Below, piece by piece: positions 11,128 to 22,736 of a stretch of 64,000 bases of DNA. Position 1 is the first letter of the stretch; each line of letters begins with the position of its first letter. A program made the position numbers and the translations under genes. Source of the stretch: Mycocentrospora acerina (lineage: Eukaryota; Ascomycota; Dothideomycetes; Pleosporales); the NCBI GenBank assembly GCA_022701365.1, contig JAKUHH010000053.1, positions 1,208-65,207 of the forward strand, in the 5' to 3' direction. The notes beneath the pieces are model-generated. The model was not told the origin of the DNA, did not search any database, and saw only the letters and a list, made by a program, of their open reading frames with translations.

Positions 11128-12263
11128 ATGGCACAACCCGGGTTTTCATTGGCTTCGCGCACCAAGGTGTGTTAAGCCCGTGTCGCGCATGGCACGCTCG
11201 TTGACCTTCTCCAGCTTTACAATGGGCTGTCCCTACCGACGATACACCTTGGTGTGTATCTGACGTCTGGAAAGGAGACATATCAGGCTGTACAATGGGC
11301 GTTAGAGTCAGGCTATCGAGGGTATGCAGCTGCAGCTTCTCGGCTTTGCGTTATCGTCTACAAATTGATTGGCGTTACAGCATCGATTCGGCTCAGATGT
11401 ATCACAACGAAAAAGAATCTGGCAAAGCCATTTCGGATTTCCTCACAAGCAAAGCAAACACTCAGTCTCTGAAGCGCGAAGACATCCACTTCACTTCGAA
11501 GCTGGCGTCCAACTCTACATACGATGCAGCCCGCAAAGCCATCAAGAAATCGGTCAAGGAATGCGGTCTTGGCTACATCGACCTATTTCTTCTGCATTCG
11601 CCTTACGGTGGTAAGAGGGCACGGCTTGACAGCTGGAGAGCGGTCGAGGACGCAATCACTGATGGTGAGGTAAAAATTGGAGGCGTTTCCAACTACGGCG
11701 TGAAACATGCAAGGAAACCCACCAGAACCACTTTCAGCCAGGTTGGCTAACTGCGACACAGCTACAAGAGCTTTTGGACGCACAACCAAGGATTGCACCA
11801 GCTATCAATCAGATTGAGGTGCACCCGTTCAATACCCGCAAAGATATTACTTCCTTTTGCCAGAAGAACGACATTGTCGTCGAGGCCTACGCCCCGCTTG
11901 TGCGGGCGTTGAAAATGAAGCATCCCACAATTGTGTCTCTCTCCAAGAAATACACGTGCACTCCTGGGCAGCTTCTAGTGCGGTGGAGCTTGCAGCATGG
12001 CTATGTGCCTTTGCCAAAGAGTGTGAAGAAGGCGCGGATTATCGAGAATGCAGAGATCGGAGGCTTCGAGATTGAGGATGGCGACATGTCAAAAATGGAT
12101 GCGCTGGATGAGTATCTGGTCACAGGTGAGTGTCGCGTTCTCCAGATTCACGGGTGCGACAAAGACGAGCGATTTCGGCGGTCAAAGCCACTACGCTGCG
12201 CACGTATTGTGATTGTGGCTGACTGGTACCCCTCCAGATTGGGATCCTACCGACTGCGAGTAA
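11128..12263 (+). CDS. Aldo/keto reductase (five exons, one GC-AG intron)
   Basis: A 287-residue aldo/keto reductase that should reduce carbonyls with NADPH. Exons are 11128-11166, 11215-11321, 11381-11708, 11762-12125 and 12238-12263. The catalytic tetrad is visible: Asp51 and Tyr56 in GIDSAQMYHNE, Lys89 in FTSKLAS, and His121 in LFLLHSP. The start is the least direct part. The frame containing GLSLPTIHLGVYLT has a stop at 11173, so a 13-codon first exon from the ATG at 11128 (context AAAAATGG) is joined through a 48-nt intron. The third intron, 11709-11761, begins GCAAGG rather than GT, and the join gives SNYGVKHLQELL as the family expects. The last exon encodes only the final eight residues. 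The substrate is unknown. Confidence 0.85.
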
Positions 12264-12639
12264 CTGTTAAGAGGGGGACGGGTTGGGCGTGGGGTGGGCG
12301 GACGTGCAGCAAAGTGGACGAAGGCGTGGGAGACACAAACAAATCTATGCTGGCACCAGTACTCTTTCGCTGTAGGGCTGCTTCCGGAGAAACGATTGTC
12401 GCGTGCTGATCCGCCTCTCTGTCTCTCAGTGGTGAACCCCACCTCAAGTAGCTAGCAGTCTAGCGCCCGCGATCGCTCAATGACAGACAGGTGCCCCGCC
12501 AGACCCTGCCCAGAAACTCAACGTAACAGCAACCCGACACGACCCGTCCACGCCCGAGTTCGGCTGCCTTTGTGACTGTGGATGACGACCAACAATGACA
12601 TCAAATCCTGCGCCTGGCGTGGCCGGCAGGCGCCCCCGC

Positions 12640-12983
12640 GACGCACGCCATTGGCTTGAAACTCTTATCTCTATCAGCGACACCATGGTTTTGCATGGCG
12701 ATGATCTTGACGGCGCTGGTCGCAGCCCCAGGCCACTGATAGAGTGTCCCCGATGGCAATCATTCGCTCATTGATGTTTCCAAATCTCACGACTTTGCAT
12801 TTGCCTTTGCCGTCCCACCAAGCTCACCCCGCCAGATCCATAAAGCTCTAGCAGCCGCGGCCGTCTACGACATTATTTATACGTCCCACTGCTGCTGCTT
12901 TTATTGCTGTCTCTTCAACTTTCCATCTACTACATACAACTCCCCTCACCTTTTTTTCCAACCCTAACCCATTTTCAATCACA
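12640..12983 (+). promoter_or_regulatory. gdhA upstream region with GATA sites and TATA-like element
   Basis: Two inverted GATA motifs lie close together at 12664-12669 (CTTATC) and 12671-12676 (CTATCA), and a third, TGATAG, is at 12737-12742. Sites of this kind bind AreA/Nit2 nitrogen regulators in ascomycetes. A TTATTTATA element at 12873-12881 lies about 105 bases before the start codon and is followed by the CT-rich leader common before highly expressed fungal genes. The link to nitrogen control is inferred from the motif and the gene. Confidence 0.5.
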
Positions 12984-14581
12984 ATGTCCGAGCCTGAGTT
13001 TGAGCAAGCCCGCAAGGGTAAGTTCCCCTTTGTTCACCACCTTCGCACAGATATAATTTTCATGAACATGTCACTCTCTTGACAACCCCAATTGCCAAAG
13101 AACAAGGCTAAATAATAGCAGAGCTCGTCTCCACCCTCGAGAACTCATCTCTTTTCCAGAAGAACCCCGAGTACAAGAAGGCTCTTGAGGTCGTCTCGAT
13201 CCCTGAGCGCATCATCCAGTTCCGTGTTGTCTGGGAGAACGACAAGGGCGAATGCCAGGTCAACAAGGGCTACCGTGTGCAATTTAACTCTGCTCTCGGC
13301 CCATACAAGGGCGGTCTCCGCTTCCACCCAACTGTCAACCTATCCATCCTCAAGTTTTTGGGTTTCGAGCAGATTTTCAAGAATGCTCTCACTGGCCGTG
13401 AGTGACTAGACATTCAACAGACTTTAGGATTGAAGGGCTAATGAAGCTAAACAGTTAATATGGGTGGTGGCAAGGGTGGTGCCGACTTCGACCCCAAGGG
13501 CAAGTCCGACAACGAGATCCGCAAGTTCTGCGTTTCGTTCATGAGGGAGCTTAACAAACACATCGGTTAGTCTTGCCCTCAACGCGCTTGTTTCAGACTT
13601 ATCTGCACAGAAGTTGCTGCCATCCAATGGAAACATCCACTTACGTAAATAATAGGTGCTGATACGGACGTACCCGCGGGTGACATCGGCGTCGGCGGTC
13701 GCGAAATCGGCTACCTTTTCGGCACATACAGGGCAGAGCGTAACCGCTGGGAGGGCGTTCTCACCGGCAAAGGTGGCTCGTGGGGAGGCAGCTTGATCCG
13801 ACCAGAAGCTACCGGTTACGGTCTCGTCTACTACGTCGAGCACATGATCAAGTACGCGTCTGGTGGAAAGGAGTCTTTCGCTGGCAAGCGTGTTGCCATT
13901 TCTGGCTCCGGAAACGTTGCCCAATACGCCGCCCTCAAGGTCATCGAGCTTGGCGGAACAGTCATCTCTCTCAGTGACAGCAAGGGCGCTCTAATCGCAA
14001 CAGATGACAAGGGTTTCACACCAGAGATCATCAGCGAAATCGCCACACTTAAGCTGGAGCGTAAGGCTCTCACCACTCTCGAGAACAGCGCCTACCGATA
14101 CATCGAGGGTGCCCGTCCATGGAAGGAGGTTGGCAAGGTCGACGTTGTCCTGCCATCAGCCACCCAGAACGAGGTCTCTGAGGATGAGGCCAAGGCTCTT
14201 ATCGAGGCCGGTGCCAAGTTCATTGCTGAGGGCTCCAACATGGGCTGCACACAGGAGGCCATCGAGGTCTTCGAGAACCACCGCAGGGAGAAGAAGGGCG
14301 ACGCCATTTGGTACGCTCCTGGAAAGGCTGCCAACGCCGGTGGTGTTGCCGTCTCAGGTCTTGAGATGGCTCAGAACTCGCAGCGCCTGTCCTGGACATC
14401 TGAGGAGGTCGACGCGAAGCTCAAGGGAATCATGAAGGCTGCCTTTGACAATTGCTTGGAGACAGCCAAGGAGTACATTACTCCTGCTGAGGGTGAGTTC
14501 CCATCCCTCCAGGCTGGTGCCAACGTCGCTGGTTTCCGCAAGGTCGCCGCTGCCATGCACGACCAGGGTGACTGGTGGTGA
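12984..14581 (+). CDS. gdhA: NADP-specific glutamate dehydrogenase
   Basis: A 448-residue enzyme that makes glutamate from 2-oxoglutarate and ammonium with NADPH, the main biosynthetic ammonium-assimilation step in the fungal cytosol. Exons are 12984-13017, 13122-13397, 13455-13565 and 13656-14581, and every junction is in phase 1. The substrate-binding stretch GPYKGGLRFHP and the active-site lysine in GGGKGGADFDP (Lys110) are present, followed by the nucleotide-binding glycine motif GSGNVAQYAA. Length and exon pattern fit the Neurospora am and Aspergillus gdhA family. Codon use is biased as in abundant proteins. GATA motifs upstream fit nitrogen regulation. Confidence 0.97.
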
Positions 14582-17500
14582 GTGCAAATTCGCTGGCCAG
14601 ATTGTCTTTGTATTTGATACCTGCGGCTGGAACAGGACCGTTTTAAATTTCGGAGCAAGGAGTTCAGGTTGGACCCTTCAATGTAAATAGTTTTACAGCC
14701 TCTTACGGATAGAATGATTATGGAGCTCTTCTACTACGTCTCGCGAGCTGCCTTCGCCATGATACTTTTCTATTGATATTCAAACACCAAATCCTCAATC
14801 ATTGAGTGTCTACCCCACCATTGCCCCACCATAACTCGCATTATACCACAGGCAGTGTTGGACGCCAAAAGCAATTGTGACAATCTTCAATACTCCCACG
14901 CCCAGATGCAGTGCCATGGAATCGAACCACAAAAAACAAAGCGCGTAAAACAAACATCAAATCACGCGTTCGCCCGCGCCCAGGTAGTATAGGTGTCCCC
15001 GCCACGCTGCAACCAGTTCCACACGCTCGTAACAGGCCGACACGAATGACTACACCAATTTTGAAGCTATCGAGTAATAAACTTGAGCAATTCAACGTGT
15101 GACAGTGGGGTCTCGGCGAGCGCCGCGTGGGATCGGAAGGTTTGCTGGTACAGTGGAGCGGAATTCAGGTCGGAAATGAGGGATCGGAAAATGTAGGAAT
15201 GTCTGGTCTGCATCTTTGATGTTGGAAGTGCTACTGGGGGTTATACTGCAGTTGTGGTGCGACGTGTTATACTTTTACCCGTTGCGATAGCCTTCTCGAA
15301 AATCTTACTCGATGCAAATGACATACAAACCTAGCTTTCATACTACACACACCCAATAACAAACAGCCATCTTTTAACAAAATGTCAACCTCGTCATCCG
15401 CATCGCCGACAATTGTTGTCTTCTCCGCCTTGCGCGCTGCTGTACTTTTCGTTTGAATTGAAAGACTTGTAGACATTATCCGAGAGCTGGGATCGAGCGT
15501 GTGTCCACCCGCATTCTAGACCGCATGAGACGGCTACAACATGAAAGGCGCATCATTTTTGGAAAGTTGTGGCGGAGGCTGTTGTTCTGGGTTCAATCCA
15601 GACTGTCCACCAGATTCAAAAGTAAACCCCGCACCCATCTTAGATCTCAATGTTACTTTGTTTGAGGGTGCGCTGAAACTGTTTAATGTGCTTCCAAATA
15701 GTCTGAGAGATTACTGCTTCTGAGCGGTACGGCAGAATGCGTCTGCCAATGCAGCGAGGTTGCAAACTGTCCAGGCGTTCTGCTTGCTTGTTTACTTTGT
15801 CAATGTTGTCGCGTATCCTTGTAATGGTGGCGTCCAATTCATGCTGTATTTGTTGCCTGGCTTTTGCTTCGAGAGGGGGGTCCTGATCTTCTGGCTGCAT
15901 CTGGCCACTTTTAGAGACGACTGCAGGTTATCATTCAGATTGTGATGCCTCTCAGGTTTGTTGAGCGCCCTGTCTTCTTGTTCATTGAGCTGTACCCCCC
16001 AAATCCGGCGACGACGACCTTTACGCATCAGCTTGCTGGTTCGATCTAGGTATGCGACACGTTCCATAAAACTGATAGGATCTGTTGTGTTTTTGTGCGA
16101 CTGCTACAATTGCAAAGCCACTGATAATCTCGGCTGAATGATGAAGATCTAGTGGGCTGGCAAAATGTCCATGTCACAGCCAGAAACAAATTGATCTCTA
16201 GCCGTGATGCTAGTAGATTGATATACTCTACGCGACAGTCCTTTCTACAAGATTGAAAAATTCAAAATCATCTGCTAATTCGTGTCGGCTCCATCAATTC
16301 GCCTGAGTATAGAGTTGTGTGATATGGTTGTCCTGATGGTGCACATAGCATCAATGCTGGTTCATTCTGAACACTCCAATTTTTAGGCTGAGAGACGAGC
16401 ACGGATCTGTTAGATTTTCTAAAGATGGAAACAAAGGGTAGGATTTCTGCACATAATGTCTTGAAGCTTGATTAGAAGAGTTGCCTTACATTGTCTAATT
16501 GCATAGGCTATGTGCTTAATTGCGTGACCATCTTTTGCTGAGTTTCCTCTGAGTGGCCATGATGGATTAAAAAAGTACTGCAAAGCAATTCGACCTGCAC
16601 CACACCACCAGCCGGGTCTTCTTTCGAAACGAGCGGGTTTCCTAACACTGTACTGTCGAGATGGCCACATGCGCGAAAACACAGCCCTAAAAGGTTCTAA
16701 TGATGCGTTGAGCGATCATCCTCATCGTTCAGATCTTCGATGATAACAACGGTAATGCTACTGTCCAAGTTAAACCCTTTGATCGATTGGCTATACTGCT
16801 CATCGCGTGACTTCTTGAGTTCAAGTACATCTCTTATCTGATTACGCTGTCTAAGTTCTGTGTCTCTACCCTACATTTTTGTATGTAACTTGATGTGTGT
16901 AAGTGAGTGCCTGCACCTAGCTCTTCGATTACATAGCTTGTGAGCTGGATCCTTTTGGCGGTACCTTTGGCCCTGCGGTCAACGGTTGCAACCGCATTAA
17001 CAAGTTGAGAAAGTGATTGGGGGATTTATTTCTGCGCCAACCAGCTGGACAGCGCTTGCGACTAAGCCCATCATCTCTGCCACAATGAGACGTTGCTGCA
17101 TGGTGGCCGCTGTCCTCGATTATGTGGAAAAGGAACTGTCAGATGACATTTCATAGGGTTTGTCGCTACTAGATAGGACTCGCCGTGGGTAAATAGCTCT
17201 TCCTCAATAATGTGCTTGACCTGAACGAATGGGGTCCAGCCAGGTCAACAACCCTGTGAAGCAGTCGAATGAAGAGGATGCTGGCCCTACGCACGTTCGT
17301 CAACTGCCAAACTTCAGAGCTTCGTAGACACGATTATAGCCAGACCCACATCAGCTTCTCAGCGGAAGGAGTTTTGCTGGGGGGAAGAAATGGACGCGTT
17401 GGTAGCGCGCATGGAAACCGGCTCAATCTGGGCAGAAAGCGGCCAGAGATCCCCGCCTACGCCATCGAGCATCAACCACCCCTGCACTTTAGTTCTTGCA

Positions 17501-17809
17501 CTCGACCGGTTGGTCAAAGTTTCAAGCGTCGCCAACTTGGAAAATCGCTATTGGATGCCACAGTCAGTCTACGCCACAAGTTCCACTGCGTTATGATATC
17601 ATGGGGTGGGACGCGCATAGAGGCCCTGCTTCTAGTGGATATCGACATTCATCTCCACCAAATCGTACAGGTTACATGTTTTCTCCTTGTCTACATAGTC
17701 CCTGTGAGCAAATACTTTTTCACTGAGACATACAGAGTTTTGAATCCTGATCCAGCTCAACCTGCACTCGACTCGTATTGTCTTTGAAGCTGGTAACCGC
17801 TGGTTTGTA
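14582..17809. other. Gene-poor region of 3.2 kb
   Basis: No confident gene lies here. The first few hundred bases include the gdhA 3' flank. A possible degraded coding stretch on the minus strand is listed separately. From about 16.1 to 17.2 kb the sequence is AT-leaning and has no frame of note. A 172-codon plus-strand frame at 17269-17787 has no family resemblance and probably overlaps the 5' flank of the gene at 17810. Confidence 0.55.
15640..16067 (-). pseudogene. Possible degraded coding stretch, coiled-coil-like
   Basis: On the minus strand an ATG at 16067 opens a basic, arginine-rich segment (residues KGRRRRIWG) that reads to about 15900. Coding character then seems to pass into another frame, which continues as a charged helix-forming stretch with IRDNIDKVNKQAERL and ends at 15640. 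No clean GT-AG intron joins the two frames. A weak donor at about 16019 with an acceptor at about 15922 would work in phase. It could be a frameshifted relic or a chance pair of frames. I do not recognise a family. Confidence 0.25.
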
Positions 17810-19488
17810 ATGGACGGAGTCTCACGGCCTCCCGCCAAACTTCAGAAACGAAAAAGTAGGGAAAGGAACGACGCTGCGGGTGCGCAAATGTCTGGGGCCC
17901 TCAACGTACCTCCAATCGGCTCATCGCAACCTATGTCGTCGAATAACATGTCTGCCTCAGAGAAGGAAAGACGATCCAAATGGCGACTGTCCAACCCGTT
18001 CCACTCGAAAGACAAGGACAAGGACAAGGACAGGCCTACAGATCGCAAAGACGCTTCAGAGTTCACTGGGGATTCTGCTTATGCTAGCAGTGAGCCGAGT
18101 AGCAGTGCAAATCCGAGTTTTGCAAGCAACCCACGGCCGATCTCTGGGGAGCAGTGGCATCCAACTCTCGCATCGTCTCAATCACTGTCTCAAGCACAAT
18201 CTCAAGCACCCACTACAAGCTTGACTGTACCCACACCACCTGCCAACGGCAGCCATGCTCCTCCACCTTCACAGCCTACATACGCAAGTCAAGAGAACGT
18301 ATTCAAAGAAACACACCAAGATAATCGTACTGGAAATATTGTTACTACCGTGACAACAACCACGACTACGACTACTACAACCACCGGCCCAGGAGGCTCC
18401 ACAGTTGTGCAGCAGCCTGCCGGTGCTGACCCTTCGCGGGCTAGCATAACCAGTACAAGTGGGCCCAGTCCTCCATCGCCAGCGCCCCCGGCGCTTGACA
18501 GCTACATACAAGGCCCGGACTATCAACGACAAGGCGTAGGAAACTTCCAGCAGGGTGTAGGACATCATCAGGATGTAGGATATCATCAGAGTCTTGCGCA
18601 TCAACCAAGTGTTACACAACATTCACATGACTCGGAACACGAGCCACACATTTCAATCCCTGGAGACTCGGTTCCACCGATGCCCACTCATCATTACCAG
18701 GACCAAGGGCTAAAACCGCAAGTCTTGGATGTGGAGAGCTCGTCTCCACCACTTCCAACCAAGAGCAACATACGAAATAGGGTTGAGTTGGACTCTGTAT
18801 CTCCTGGAATAGAGAGACCTAACCCGATAGTCGACCCAGTCAGCCCCATCACTCCTAGCAGTCCATCGCGAGCCAACTTCTCCTATCCAGCTAGAGCGCC
18901 ACCTCAAGGAGTGCCGCGTCATGTTCCATCTCAACACTTCCCGGTTCAGCAGCAACCCGCAGACCCGTCTCGATCGTATGCTGATCCTAACTATCCAGTG
19001 CCAGCGAGTATTCCAGTAGCGCAAGGTGAATATCAACAGAAGCAATCAACCCTTGCAAATCTGAAGCTGGCGGCGGCTGGTATTCATGTAAGCTCTCCAC
19101 CACTGCTATATTCTCTGGGCATATTTACTGACTATTATAGGGTGCCGGAGAGGCACTTCGTGGGACATTCAATGACACCTTCGACCGACGCTACGCAGGA
19201 GCTGATTCGGCTGCACATGCTAAGAACATGGCCACTATCCAGGCAGGTCGCTCTGAGATCGAAGCTGCGCAATTCTCTCATCGCAATCGCCCTTCGCTTG
19301 ATATCACCCCGCCGTTACAACCTCAGCCCTTGAACACAAAGTCGGCGTATCAAGGGCCACCGGTTTCCGGTTCGCAGATTGAAGGGAAGAGTGGGAAGTT
19401 GAACAATTTTATGCGGAAGATGAAGGATGGATCTATGGCTTCTTCGAGAGATCAGGACAGAAGTGAAAACTTGGGAACACATGCATGA
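17810..19488 (+). CDS. Low-complexity fungal protein with conserved C-terminal helix
   Basis: Two exons, 17810-19087 and 19141-19488, encode 541 residues. The N-terminal 410 residues are disordered: a KDKDKDKD stretch near residue 65, a run of about 20 threonines and valines near 180, then Pro, Ser, Gln and His rich sequence. The conserved-looking part spans the splice junction and reads AAAGIHGAGEALRGTFND followed by TFDRRY, then a charged helix with AHAKN; this pattern is common in uncharacterised Pezizomycotina proteins. No enzyme motif, signal peptide or membrane helix is present. An alternative start at 17888 or 17933 cannot be excluded. A scaffold or regulatory role is possible but unsupported. 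Confidence 0.72.
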
Positions 19489-20143
19489 GAGGCGATGTCT
19501 GATTAGATTACGACAGTAGTTTAAACAGGAGGGGGGTTTACGAGATAACTCTTCTGCTGAACAGATATGATGACGAATCGCACATGATCGTATTCTGATA
19601 TTTCTAGCCGTAAGATAGTTCAACAATCAAGATATGTCATGTACATGTTGATGCATCTATTTTTTGGATCTTGCAATTTCGTTTTCGTTTTAGTAGTGCC
19701 ACGATTCTCATTTAACTGGCAAGTGTAAGTCATGTGAGGTGTGTTATACTTAATTAACTTGATGATGAGATTTTTGAATTAGAATAATTTATCATTCGTA
19801 CAGTTTCAGTGCTTTAACTAGCATGATTGCTTATTCTCATTGTAATAATATTGAATTTTACATTGATTAATGGTCACTACTAACATCTTTTGAGAAGAAA
19901 CTCATGTAATGAGTAAATTTTTACAAATGATTAATTGTTGAGCACTTTTTCACGTCAAATAATTGGTACATGTATTAATCAAAGTGGGCATCAAATATCA
20001 ATCATAGTATAAAAAAATCAATTATTTTGCTCAAAGCTGCAGCGCAGGGTATCTATCGTACGTTGATATATTACAGGTCATGAGGTCGTAGTACAAGAAA
20101 AAAAGTTGAGCAATGTTTCCGCCACGAGCAGGAGTTAATCGTC
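19489..20143. other. AT-rich convergent intergenic region
   Basis: The gap between two convergent genes is very AT-rich, especially 19650-20040, with many TTAAT and AATAAT words and no long open frame. It likely contains both 3' ends and polyadenylation signals. I see no transposon ends. Confidence 0.6.
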
Positions 20144-20561
20144 CTAGTAGACTCGGCGAGCATTACGTCCATCAGTGCCGTGCATACGGCGAGTTCCAGC
20201 AGCCTGTGAATGATTAATATAGTACTAACGAATAATTCGGAGTAACACATGCCTTAACGCCAGGCTTGCCTGTCAAGGTACCCTTCAGCTTCAGCAGAGC
20301 TCCAGAAACTTTGTCACCCACAGAAGCTTTGCGCTTATGGTGGTGAACTGGGGCAGCATTGACATGCGCACCACCGTGGGTACGAGTAGTACGGGTTGTG
20401 GTGGTGGTGGTGGTTGTAGTAGCAGGCGTGCGGCGAGCAGTGCGCTTAGGACCAAGAAGTTTAGTCTTCAAGCTGGGACGCGCAGTAGTATGTGTTGCGC
20501 GGGTCTTGCGAGGTGTAACAGTGCGAGTAGTGCGAGGAGCGGAGCGGCGCATGATAGGCAT
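20144..20561 (-). CDS. Small highly basic protein, uncharacterised
   Basis: Two exons, 20561-20253 and 20203-20144, give a 122-residue protein. The N-terminal half is a Thr, Arg and Ala rich basic tract with nine threonines in a row near residue 50, then a HHHKRK patch. The C-terminal half looks like a small domain: KVSGALLKLKGTLTGKPG, then AAGTRRMHGTDGR after the intron. I recall similar short proteins in other ascomycetes but no function. The intron appears to start with GC (AAG followed by GCATGT). A GT donor six bases earlier would also stay in frame and remove Val-Lys. The basic composition suggests nucleic-acid or acidic-surface binding, which is only inference. Confidence 0.68.
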
Positions 20562-21693
20562 ATTGATAGATAGATGGGTGGATGAATCGAGTGTTTAAAA
20601 ATGAAGTTAGCTGAGTAGGAATGTTGTTGGAGTATATATTCGTGTTTGATGGTAAGACTTTATGTTGAGGGCATTCAAGACTTTATGTGTTTCCCCTACC
20701 ATCATCTTGGGCCCTCGTTCAGCCCTCCCACAGCCAGAAAATCAAGTTCTCTGCTCTGATACCCCAGAAAACGCTATGATCAGCCCTACAACGTCATGCA
20801 GGGACTCGCAGCCTTGCGAGTCGTGGTGCATGACGTCTGTTAGCTTGTTAGATAGACGTAGTGGCTTATCTTTGTTCAAGACATCCTTTTCAAGGCACCA
20901 CGATCTTCAGTGTCAGGACCAGGGTCTTATGCATCATGTTTGCAAAGGAAGTCATAGCGCAAAACGGTTGGACCCTGATTTGTCTCGCATCTACGTCATA
21001 TTCCCCCACGAATAGATTCACAACTTATGTAATTCGTCATTGCGGATCTGGCAGGGAATCACAAGGTTGCGTAACCGTAAATCTGTGCATCCGGTAGAAC
21101 CAAGGAGTGGTTGGAACAAATTCGAAAGGGGCTGCAATGAGTGACGTCGAATGCCTAGACAAGTGTATGGATGACTTGTCATTGGTGGAAGTAAAGAGAA
21201 AGACGTGCTCTTCGACATCCCTGACTTAACATAAACACGCGCAGCCGTGTGCTTTTTTCCTTCGAGAGCTATCTCCTTATAACAACTTTATCGAAGTACA
21301 TGGGAGAGTAACCGTCCCGATTATCCTTTCGTCAAAGCATGGACGTGTCAAGTAAGCTGAGGCGAAAACAACCTCTCAAATATCGAGGGTATCGAACAAC
21401 AAGAAAACAAGACACAGCACTGGCATAAATAAGCAAACGATTTTATTTAAATAAACAAACCGAAAATGTATCCCTTTGAAACTGGATCTCTCTACCTTAA
21501 ATAATGAGGAGTAACTCCGCCTTAGATGTTGACATGATTCCATTGTGACAATGTTGTGATGTCACAGGAAATTATGGCTTTGAACATTCTTATTTGAATT
21601 TATCAGTAACACCGGCCTCAGCTCCGCAAACAATCCGTATACGCATTTTCCTTGTAGAGACATCAATCCAACTCCATAGAATAAACCCACATC
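20562..21693. other. Divergent intergenic region between small basic protein and SDR
   Basis: About 1.1 kb separates two divergent starts. It holds the 46-bp nested inverted repeat listed separately and a perfect 14-bp AT palindrome at 21442-21455 (TTTATTTAAATAAA). No convincing open frame is present. Confidence 0.6.
20791..20836. promoter_or_regulatory. Nested inverted repeat with TGACGT ends
   Basis: The outer arms are perfect 10-bp inverted repeats: ACGTCATGCA at 20791-20800 and its complement TGCATGACGT at 20827-20836. Inside them is a perfect 8-bp pair, GACTCGCA at 20803-20810 and TGCGAGTC at 20815-20822, around a 4-base loop. Each outer arm ends in a TGACG(T) half-site of the CRE/ATF type bound by bZIP factors. 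It lies 230 bp upstream of the small basic protein and about 860 bp upstream of the dehydrogenase. A regulatory role is inference; the symmetry is seen directly. Confidence 0.5.
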
Positions 21694-22736
21694 ATGTCTA
21701 ACAAGGGTCAATTCGAGCAGGGTAAACCATGGTAGCAGCGTATTATCAATACTATGCTAACAACCTACCACAGGTTATCAGCCCAAAGTTCAGCACCAGC
21801 AAGCGCCTGGATGGACAGGAAAGATGGATCCTCCACCTGAGCCCGATCACCTACCCACCCCTGATGGAGGCAAGGAACTGTACAAGGCCGCTGGCAAGCT
21901 CAAGGGAAAAAAGACCATTATCACTGGCGGGGACTCTGGAATTGGCCGCTCGATTGCAATCCTCTTCGCCATGGAGGGTGCCGACAGCCTCATCGCATAT
22001 CTCCCTGAGGAAGAGGAAGACGCGCAAGAGACGAAAAAATTAGTCGAGGCCAAAGGCCAGAAATGTTACTGCTACCCGACTGACCTCAAGGACCGCGAGA
22101 ACTGCAAGAAAGTCATTGATGAGGCACTGAAACAGATGGGTGGTATTGATATCTTGATCAACAACCACGCATATCAGATGATGGTTGAGAATATCAAGGA
22201 TCTTTCTGAGTGAGTACGATCTGAAATCGGTGGTGAACACAAACTGATTAATAATAGGGATCAGTGGGTTCACACTTTCAATACCAACATCCATCCCTTC
22301 TTCTACCTCTCAAAGTACGCTCTGCTGCACATGAAGAGAGGCGCCACAATTATCAACAACGCTTCCATAAACGCCTACATAGGCCGCCCAGATCTTCTCG
22401 ACTACACGTCCACAAAGGGAGCAATCATCGCTTTCACACGTGGTTTATCAAACCAGTTTGTTTCCAAAGGTATTCGCGTCAATGCCGTTGCACCCGTAAG
22501 TCATGCATAATCTGTAATACAGACAAGTATCTGATAACTTGAAGGGACCGGTATGGACACCACTAATTCCCTCGACGATGACCGAAGAGGCGCTAAAAAA
22601 CTTTACTGCACCTATTGGGCGTCCGTCGCAACCTAGCGAGATTGCGACAGTCTTTGTCTTTCTAGCTAGCAATGACAGCAGCTCTATCAGCGGACAGACC
22701 ATTCATCCCAACGGTGGTACTGTTGTTAGCGGATGA
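21694..22736 (+). CDS. Short-chain dehydrogenase of the YghA/YhdF-like group
   Basis: Four exons, 21694-21721, 21774-22209, 22258-22495 and 22545-22736, give 297 residues. The long N-terminal extension before the Rossmann fold, with Trp23-Thr-Gly and PPEPDHLPTP, is typical of this SDR group. The cofactor motif TGGDSGIG is at residues 60-67, the catalytic Ser is 191, and YTSTK supplies Tyr204 and Lys208. A C-terminal GQTIHPNGG closes the fold. Relatives in bacteria and fungi are often stress or stationary-phase induced and use NADP, but the substrate is not known. The 28-nt first exon encodes only nine complete codons. Confidence 0.92.

Noticed and set aside
15560..15615. GGTTCAATCC motif like a tRNA T-loop
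   Set aside because: A CTGG/CCAG stem is present, but no matching acceptor, D or anticodon stem lies upstream.
17269..17787. 172-codon plus-strand frame before the disordered protein
   Set aside because: No resemblance to a family and no splice link to the gene at 17810; more likely leader sequence.
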